DNA from: Clostridiales bacterium
GTDB lineage: Bacteria > Bacillota > Clostridia > Lachnospirales > Lachnospiraceae
Assembly (NCBI GenBank): GCA_021199135.1
Contig: JAJQIQ010000242.1
Coordinates: 1-13,353 of the forward strand
Direction: 5' to 3'
Length of the DNA: 13,353 nucleotides
The notes below the pieces were generated by a model. The model saw only the letters and a list, made by a program, of their open reading frames with translations, searched no databases and was not told the DNA's origin. Positions 1 to 4,513 of the stretch are shown piece by piece (within the stretch, counting starts at the first letter, position 1; every line of letters starts with the position of its first letter). The position numbers were made by a program, and so were the translations under genes.

Positions 1-775
1 CAAGATGATAGACATCAGCCCGCCGGAGGCGGACCTCGTCGACCTCACGGAGAATGTCGATGAGTCCGCGATAGACGAGTTCCTCTCCGGCAAGTTTGTA
101 AAAATTGCGTTCCGCATGGAGATCGGAGACCTCGTGGACAGCGAGATCATGCAGCTGTACCCGATCTCGTTCGCCAAGGAGATGTGCGCGGGCGTGAGGG
201 AGACGATGCAGAACGACACGAACAGCGTCAAGGAGACGCCGAAGCCAGAACCGGCTCCGGCCCCGGCGCAGCAGGCCGCAGCGCAGACCACTGCCGCACA
301 GCAGCAGACGGCGGCACAGCAGCCGATGATGGATATGCAGATGCAGATGGGAGGACAGCAGATTATGAGTCAGCCAATGCCACAGCCGATGCCACAGGCT
401 GCGCCTATGATGGGACAGCCGATGATGGCTTCACAGGTGTACGGGCAGCCGATGAACGTCCAGCCAGCGCAGTTCACCGCGTTCTCGGGTGCGCCGGTCG
501 GAGGCTATCAGCCTGAAAACATTGATTTGATCATGGACGTCCCGCTCGAGGTCACGGTCGAGCTCGGGCGCACGAGCAAGTCCATTTCCGACATATTGGA
601 TTTCGGACCGGGCAAGATAATAGAGCTCAACAGGATAGCGGGCGAGCCGATCGACGTGCTCGTGAACGGCAAGCATGTCGCGCGCGGCGAGGTTGTGGTC
701 ATCGAGGAGAACTTCGGCGTCCGCATCACCGAGATCGTAAACAACGTGAGGCTCGTGCAGCCGCAGCCGCAGTAG
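1..775 (+). CDS. fliY: Flagellar motor switch phosphatase FliY, C-terminal part (5' truncated by window)
   Basis: FliY sits in the switch complex (C-ring) at the motor base and dephosphorylates CheY-P. The frame is open to the left edge, so the N-terminal FliM-like and most of the CheC-like part lie outside. Numbering from the Met at base 5, residues 1-65 are the tail of the CheC-like domain (FVKIAFRMEIGDLVDSEIMQ). Residues 75-168 are a low-complexity linker, first Pro/Ala/Gln-rich and then Met/Gln/Pro-rich. Residues 171-250 are the SpoA/FliN domain (VPLEVTVELGRTSKSISDIL, then GEPIDVLVNGKHVARGEVV). The CheC-like segment argues for FliY rather than plain FliN. The Met at base 5 is internal and not a start. 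The gene stops 12 nt before fliO. In relatives cheY usually follows fliY; here it does not. Confidence 0.93.
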   Translation, partial: KMIDISPPEADLVDLTENVDESAIDEFLSGKFVKIAFRMEIGDLVDSEIMQLYPISFAKEMCAGVRETMQNDTNSVKETPKPEPAPAPAQQAAAQTTAAQQQTAAQQPMMDMQMQMGGQQIMSQPMPQPMPQAAPMMGQPMMASQVYGQPMNVQPAQFTAFSGAPVGGYQPENIDLIMDVPLEVTVELGRTSKSISDILDFGPGKIIELNRIAGEPIDVLVNGKHVARGEVVVIEENFGVRITEIVNNVRLVQPQPQ

Positions 776-787
776 TAGGGAGTGGGT

Positions 788-1171
788 ATGAGTATTTTGG
801 CGGAGACCGCCTTAAAGAGCTTCATACAGCTTGTCGGAGTGCTGATCGTTTTCGTATTCGTGCTGGTGCTCTGCTACCTCGTGACGCGCTGGCTCGGCGG
901 CGCACAGAAGGGCAAGTATTCCGGGCGGAACCTGCGCATCATAGAGAGCATTAGCCTAGGGAACAACAAGACGGTCTGCTTGCTTGAGGCCGGGAAGAAA
1001 TACCTGGTGGTCGCATCCGGCAAGGAGGAGGTCCGCATACTCGCGGAGCTCGACCGGGAAGACCTCAAGGATTTCTCGTTCGACGAGGAGAAGGACGGCA
1101 TGCTCTCGAAGGAGAGCTTTGCCGCGATCCTCAACAAGCTTAAGGACAAGATGCCCGGGAAAACGGAGTGA
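788..1171 (+). CDS. fliO: Flagellar biosynthesis protein FliO (FliZ-like)
   Basis: FliO is a small membrane protein that helps assemble the FliP ring of the flagellar type III export gate. The 127-residue product has one hydrophobic segment near residues 12-33 (QLVGVLIVFVFVLVLCYLV). A cytoplasmic beta-rich domain follows (RNLRIIESISLGNNKTVCLL, EAGKKYLVVASG), the typical FliO core in which hydrophobic strands follow a basic stretch. I chose ATG 788 because GGGAG at 778-782 is a Shine-Dalgarno 5 nt upstream. An in-frame GTG at 782 would overlap that site. The stop TGA at 1169-1171 is one base from the fliP ATG, which implies translational coupling. Confidence 0.88.
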   Translation: MSILAETALKSFIQLVGVLIVFVFVLVLCYLVTRWLGGAQKGKYSGRNLRIIESISLGNNKTVCLLEAGKKYLVVASGKEEVRILAELDREDLKDFSFDEEKDGMLSKESFAAILNKLKDKMPGKTE

Positions 1172-1172
1172 C

Positions 1173-2048
1173 ATGAGCAAGAAGAAGAGGATTTATTGCG
1201 CAGCGAGCTTCCTGTTTGGCTGCGCAATCATCATTTTGACAATTTCACTTTGCGTCATTGCCCCGACGACCGAGGCCTATGCGACGACCTACGAGGATGA
1301 GCTCCCCACGGGCGACGACATAGACGATTTGACCGACAACACCGAGGTCGCGGACTACAATGACAACGTGAACAACGGCCTTACGATCACTTGGAACAAC
1401 GATGGCGGCAGCATCTCGACCCCGGTTCAGATGCTCTTGGTACTTACGATTCTTTCGCTCTGCCCGTCGATTCTCATCATGATGACCTCGTTCACGAGGA
1501 TAATCATCGTATTGCATTTCGTGCGGACGGCGATGGGCGTGCAGACGGTGCCGCCGAACCAGATCATCGTGGGGCTCGCGCTGTTTCTGACGTTCTTTAT
1601 CATGTGGCCGACGTTCCAGTCGATATACACGGACGCCTACGTCCCGCTCGACAACGGCGAGATCACGTTGACGGAGTTCGTGGAGCTCGCGGAGGAGCCG
1701 ATCAGGGAGTTCATGATAGAGGACTCGAAGATCCAGGTCAAGGACATAAACGTCTTCGCGGAGATGTCAGGCGAGACATACACGACGACCGAGGAGCTGT
1801 ACAACGTGCCATTCACGACGCTCGTGCCGGCGTTCATATTGAGCGAGCTCCGCAAGGCGTTCATCATGGGATTCTTGATTTATATCCCGTTCATCGTCAT
1901 CGACATGGTCGTGGCCTCGGTCCTCATGTCGATGGGCATGATGATGCTCCCGCCGACGACGATATCCTTGCCGTTCAAGGTGCTCCTGTTCGTGCTCGCG
2001 GACGGGTGGAACCTTGTGATAGGCGGGTTGATACAGACATTCTACTGA
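1173..2048 (+). CDS. fliP: Flagellar export gate protein FliP
   Basis: FliP forms the pentameric core of the export gate with FliQ and FliR in the inner membrane. The 291-residue product starts with a signal-peptide-like segment: basic residues 3-6, a hydrophobic stretch to about residue 31, and a possible AYA cleavage site at 35-37. Residues 38-80 form an acidic, Asp/Asn/Thr-rich stretch. The FliP core follows, with LSLCPSILIMMTSFTRI and GVQTVPPNQIIVGLALFLTF, and near the C-terminus LVPAFILSELRKAFIMGF and MSMGMMMLPP. The protein is longer than B. subtilis FliP (about 221 residues), mainly through the acidic stretch. ATG 1173 has GGAG at 1165-1168. The same frame is open upstream within fliO, but starts there would overlap fliO widely and lack homologous sequence. 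Confidence 0.96.
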   Translation: MSKKKRIYCAASFLFGCAIIILTISLCVIAPTTEAYATTYEDELPTGDDIDDLTDNTEVADYNDNVNNGLTITWNNDGGSISTPVQMLLVLTILSLCPSILIMMTSFTRIIIVLHFVRTAMGVQTVPPNQIIVGLALFLTFFIMWPTFQSIYTDAYVPLDNGEITLTEFVELAEEPIREFMIEDSKIQVKDINVFAEMSGETYTTTEELYNVPFTTLVPAFILSELRKAFIMGFLIYIPFIVIDMVVASVLMSMGMMMLPPTTISLPFKVLLFVLADGWNLVIGGLIQTFY

Positions 2049-2061
2049 AAGTTTAATCGTA

Positions 2062-2072
2062 AATTAACTTTT
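2062..2072 (+). repeat. 11-mer AATTAACTTTT in the fliP-fliQ gap (copy 1)
   Basis: The 53-nt gap between fliP and fliQ (2049-2101) is AT-rich, in contrast to the surrounding GC-rich genes. It carries AATTAACTTTT, which recurs exactly at 4467-4477 upstream of flhA. The copies lie 29 nt (fliQ) and 36 nt (flhA) before the start codons. Around copy 1, AAAGTTTAAT (2048-2057) and ATTAACTTT (2063-2071) can pair weakly with one bulged base. Function is unknown, and chance similarity within AT-rich gaps is possible. Confidence 0.4.
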
Positions 2073-2101
2073 GACTTTGTTTTTGGCAGGGAGGTGGCCA
2101 T

Positions 2102-2380
2102 ATGATTTCACAGGCGACAGTGCTCGACATCATGAGGGATGCTATTTACACGGTGCTCATCACGGCAGCTCCGCTCCTTCTTGTATCGCTGGCGATAGGA
2201 CTTATCGTGAGCATATTCCAGACGGTGACGTCCATCCAGGAGCAGACGCTGACGTTCGTCCCGAAGATTGTCGGGGTTTTCGTCATGATGATGCTCGTGG
2301 GCTCTTGGATGCTCAACAACATGAGCTCGCTAATGACGGAGCTTTGGTCGAATTTCAGCTACTACATGAGCCTAGGATGA
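2102..2380 (+). CDS. fliQ: Flagellar export gate protein FliQ
   Basis: FliQ is the small two-helix subunit that packs around the FliP/FliR core of the export gate. The 92-residue length is normal for the family (about 89 residues). Two hydrophobic helical hairpins are visible at roughly residues 12-40 (TVLITAAPLLLVSLAIGLIV) and 51-74 (FVPKIVGVFVMMMLVGSWML). The conserved loop between them is IFQTVTSIQEQTLTFVPK. A strong Shine-Dalgarno (GGGAGGTGG, 2089-2097) precedes ATG 2102. The gene follows fliP after a 53-nt AT-rich gap and is 11 nt from fliR. Confidence 0.96.
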   Translation: MISQATVLDIMRDAIYTVLITAAPLLLVSLAIGLIVSIFQTVTSIQEQTLTFVPKIVGVFVMMMLVGSWMLNNMSSLMTELWSNFSYYMSLG

Positions 2381-2391
2381 GAGAGTAGGGG

Positions 2392-3171
2392 ATGGCGACT
2401 TATGCTTTCACGCTGAACAATTTTGAATATTTCCTACTTATTCTGGTGAGGGTGTCGGCGTTCGTCTACATCGCCCCCTTTTTCGGGCAGTCGGGCATAC
2501 CGAACCAGACTAAGATAGGCTTTGCCGCCTTCATCTCGATGATCCTCTACAGCGTGGTTGACCGCCCAGAACTGAATTATGCGAGCGCGGTGGGCTATGC
2601 GCTCGTCGTGCTCTCGGAGGGGATTACAGGTTTGCTGATTGGGCTGGCTTCCAATATCTGTAATTCCATTGTTGTTTTCGCAGGGCATATCATCGACATG
2701 GACATAGGCCTTTCGATGGCGAACGAGTTCAACCAGGACATGGGCACCGAGGTCTCCATGACCGGCAACCTCTACTACTACGGGGTGCTGATGCTCCTCA
2801 TCGCGACGAACCTGCACACATACCTGATACAGACGCTCTCGGACTCGTTTTCGCTGATACCGATAGGCGGCGCTAACTTCAACATGGACAGCCTGCTGTC
2901 GGCGATGATGACCTACATGGCCGACCTGATGATAATAGGCTTTCGGATTTTCCTGCCGTTCTTCGCGTGCATAATGATTTTGAACTGCGTCCTCGGCGTG
3001 ATGGCCAAGGTCGCGCCGCAGATGAACATGTTCGCGGTCGGCATGCAGCTCAAGGTGCTGACGGGGTTTATCGTGATGGTTCTCGTGGCTTTTATGCTCT
3101 CGAGCGTCTCGAGCATGATATTTGATGAGATAAAGAAGCTGGTGAATCTTTTTGTACAGGGAATGTCCTAG
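2392..3171 (+). CDS. fliR: Flagellar export gate protein FliR
   Basis: FliR is the single-copy subunit that completes the FliP5-FliQ4-FliR1 export gate. The 259-residue product is very hydrophobic with about six membrane segments. Family-typical stretches include LLILVRVSAFVYIAPFFGQ near the N-terminus, YALVVLSEGITGLLIGLASN, and VLGVMAKVAPQMNMFAVGMQ near residue 200. Length matches the family (about 255-260). ATG 2392 follows fliQ by 11 nt, with GAGAG upstream (2381-2385) as a weak ribosome site. The stop TAG (3169-3171) overlaps the AGGAGG Shine-Dalgarno of flhB, so the two are probably translationally coupled. Confidence 0.95.
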   Translation: MATYAFTLNNFEYFLLILVRVSAFVYIAPFFGQSGIPNQTKIGFAAFISMILYSVVDRPELNYASAVGYALVVLSEGITGLLIGLASNICNSIVVFAGHIIDMDIGLSMANEFNQDMGTEVSMTGNLYYYGVLMLLIATNLHTYLIQTLSDSFSLIPIGGANFNMDSLLSAMMTYMADLMIIGFRIFLPFFACIMILNCVLGVMAKVAPQMNMFAVGMQLKVLTGFIVMVLVAFMLSSVSSMIFDEIKKLVNLFVQGMS

Positions 3172-3178
3172 GAGGGGA

Positions 3179-4393
3179 ATGGAATATAGCTTGCCGCTTC
3201 ATTACCACGGGAAGCACGCCCCATGCAAATCCGCTTCGCGGAGGGGCGTGCGTAGGCAATGCAATGCCAATGATAGATCATTGCCATTGCATTACCAGTT
3301 ACAATTGTTTGCGCCGGAAGGGGAGGGCGGCGAGAAGACCGAGCCCGCGACGGAGAAGAAGCTCAAGGACGCCCGCAAGGAGGGCAAGGTCGCAAAGAGC
3401 AGGGAGCTGAACTCGGCGTTTGAGCTTGTGGTGCTGTTCCTCTGCCTGAGGATATTCATGAGTTTCATGTACAACAATTTCCTCTCGGTCTTCGACTCGG
3501 TGTACGGCACGATGGGAGATTTCGTCCTGATGAACGAGGGAAGCCTTTCGACCCGGTCGTTCGGCTCGCTGGGGATGTTCGTACTGGCAAGGGTGGCGCT
3601 CATAGTGCTCCCGTTCTTCCTTTTGGGCTTTGCGGTGACGTTCCTCGTCTGCGTCATCCAGGTGGGGTGGCAGATTTCGGGGAAGCCGCTTCAGCCGAAA
3701 GGGTCGAAGTTCAACCCGGTAAACGGCTTCAAGAGGATATTCTCGAAGGACACATTGTTTGAGCTCGTGAAGTCGATCGCGAAGGTCGCCATCGTCATCC
3801 TGGTGGCCTACCTCTCGATAAGGAACGACGCGAACAAGCTTTTCTTCCTCTACGAGATCACGATACAGCAGGCGGTCGTCCTGGTCGGGACGATAATATT
3901 AAATGCAGGTTTGGCAATCGCCGTCGTCTACATAATCATCGGCTTCGCGGATTACGCTTACCAGAGGTGGAAGTTCAGGGATGACATGAAGATGACGAAG
4001 CAGGAGGTCAAGGACGAGTACAAGAACACCGAGGGAGACCCGCAGGTCAAAAACCGGCAGCGGCGCAAGATGCAGGAAGTCTCCCAGCAGAGGATGATGC
4101 AGAGCGTCCCGCAGGCGGACGTCGTCATCACGAACCCGACCCACTTGGCGGTGGCGCTGCAGTACGACCCGGAGGTCGCGGGGAGCGCCCCGAGGGTCAT
4201 CGCGAAGGGCGAGGACTACGTCGCGCAGAGGATCAAGGAGGTCGCCAGAGAAAATGGCATAAAGATCGTCGAGGACAAGCCTTTGGCGAGGATGCTTTAC
4301 ACGAACGTCGACCTGGGCGCGGAGATCCCGCCGGAACTCTACCAGGCGGTCGCGGAGATACTGGCAGTGATTTTTAAAGAGAGGCAACGCTAG
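3179..4393 (+). CDS. flhB: Flagellar export switch protein FlhB, with an in-frame N-terminal insertion
   Basis: FlhB controls substrate switching of the flagellar export apparatus from rod/hook to filament proteins. ATG 3179 has AGGAGGGG just upstream (3170-3177). The 404-residue product has the usual N-terminal signature EGGEKTEPATEKKLKDARKE, but it begins only at about residue 49, because 30 extra residues precede it (see 3208-3297). Several membrane segments follow, then the cytoplasmic domain with the autocleavage motif NPTH at residues 319-322 and the conserved C-terminal region ending AEILAVIF. Without the insertion the protein would be about 374 residues, closer to family members (B. 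subtilis about 360). The extra segment is basic with two Cys and resembles nothing in FlhB. Start choice matters: no good alternative start exists after the insertion. Confidence 0.94.
   Translation: MEYSLPLHYHGKHAPCKSASRRGVRRQCNANDRSLPLHYQLQLFAPEGEGGEKTEPATEKKLKDARKEGKVAKSRELNSAFELVVLFLCLRIFMSFMYNNFLSVFDSVYGTMGDFVLMNEGSLSTRSFGSLGMFVLARVALIVLPFFLLGFAVTFLVCVIQVGWQISGKPLQPKGSKFNPVNGFKRIFSKDTLFELVKSIAKVAIVILVAYLSIRNDANKLFFLYEITIQQAVVLVGTIILNAGLAIAVVYIIIGFADYAYQRWKFRDDMKMTKQEVKDEYKNTEGDPQVKNRQRRKMQEVSQQRMMQSVPQADVVITNPTHLAVALQYDPEVAGSAPRVIAKGEDYVAQRIKEVARENGIKIVEDKPLARMLYTNVDLGAEIPPELYQAVAEILAVIFKERQR
3214..3251 (+). repeat. Palindrome A in flhB insertion (GC-rich two-part hairpin)
   Basis: GCACGCCCC (3214-3222) and GGGGCGTGC (3243-3251) are perfect 9-bp inverted repeats. 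Between them lies a smaller hairpin, CCGC-TTC-GCGG (3231-3241), so the RNA or single-stranded DNA can fold as two stacked stems with an asymmetric internal loop of 8 and 1 bases. No T-run follows, so it is not a Rho-independent terminator. Confidence 0.75.
3255..3296 (+). repeat. Palindrome B in flhB insertion (20-bp arms)
   Basis: Arms at 3255-3274 and 3277-3296 pair at 18 of 20 positions around a 2-base centre (AG). The mismatches are 3257/3294 and 3267/3284. The right arm is also the second copy of the direct repeat that encodes SLPLHY. The left arm can pair less well (about 11 of 16) with the first copy at 3191-3206. This is the longest inverted repeat I found in the window. Confidence 0.8.
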
Positions 4394-4401
4394 GACTGCT
4401 G

Positions 4402-4438
4402 AAGCTTAAAGGCAAATGTTAAATTAAGATTTAAGCTT
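4402..4438 (+). repeat. Inverted repeat in the flhB-flhA gap, followed by a short T run
   Basis: AAGCTTAAA (4402-4410) and TTTAAGCTT (4430-4438) are a perfect 9-bp inverted repeat with a 19-nt loop. A G-T and a T-A pair can extend it to 11 bp. Five T residues follow at 4442-4446. It lies 8 nt after the flhB stop in a 120-nt AT-rich gap that otherwise holds no gene. The stem is AT-rich and the loop long, so as a terminator it would be weak. It could attenuate, protect mRNA ends, or be a protein-binding site. Confidence 0.5.
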
Positions 4439-4466
4439 TACTTTTTGAGATAAATATTAAATCAGG

Positions 4467-4477
4467 AATTAACTTTT
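4467..4477 (+). repeat. 11-mer AATTAACTTTT upstream of flhA (copy 2)
   Basis: This is an exact repeat of 2062-2072 upstream of fliQ. A weak extended -10-like sequence, TGATATAGA (4483-4491), lies just downstream with no convincing -35. I treat the pair as a shared sequence of unknown role rather than a defined operator. Confidence 0.35.
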
Positions 4478-4504
4478 ATTATTGATATAGAAAATTGCGA
4501 AGGG

Positions 4505-4511
4505 AAGGAGG
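4505..4511 (+). promoter_or_regulatory. Ribosome binding site of flhA (AAGGAGG)
   Basis: AAGGAGG is a near-perfect Shine-Dalgarno. It lies 2 nt before GTG 4514 and 8 nt before TTG 4520, both in the flhA frame. The spacing favours TTG 4520, while the preceding AGGGAAGG (4501-4508) would fit GTG 4514. No ATG start is available nearby, so flhA starts with a non-ATG codon either way. Confidence 0.65.
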
Positions 4512-4513
4512 TT

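Larger units (their letters stand above)
3208..3297 (+). repeat. 90-nt in-frame insertion with two palindromes inside flhB
   Basis: CATTACCA at 3200-3207 recurs at 3290-3297, exactly 90 nt (30 codons) apart. The wider match, 3191-3207 against 3281-3297, is 14 of 17 bases. As a result FlhB carries SLPLHY twice, at residues 4-9 and 34-39. The second copy leads directly into the normal FlhB start (QLQLFA), so the first copy plus the intervening segment looks added. The segment between holds two palindromes (3214-3251 and 3255-3296) and encodes a basic peptide with two Cys and no FlhB similarity. The most natural reading is a short palindromic element inserted in frame with a target-type duplication. 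A locally generated duplication or a regulatory RNA structure are alternatives. No other copy exists in this window. Confidence 0.6.

Noticed and set aside
782..784. GTG 782 as the start of fliO
   Set aside because: It overlaps the GGGAG that best serves as ribosome site for ATG 788.
1391..2056. 221-codon frame overlapping fliP in another phase
   Set aside because: The product is Asp/Arg/His-rich and unlike any family. fliP fits the same DNA with clear motifs.
2071..2076. TTGACT as a -35 box before fliQ
   Set aside because: No -10 sequence occurs at 16-18 bp; that spacing falls in the fliQ ribosome site.
3094..3116. Hairpin near the end of fliR built on CTCGAG-CGT-CTCGAG
   Set aside because: It arises from repeated Leu-Ser-Ser codons, is short with a bulge, and has no T-run.
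3152..3178. Upstream ATG 3152 as the flhB start
   Set aside because: It lies inside fliR with no ribosome site. ATG 3179 has AGGAGGGG directly upstream.
3223..3255. Ten-codon ORF starting at ATG 3223 inside the flhB insertion
   Set aside because: It is out of frame with flhB, lacks a ribosome site, and is within chance expectation.
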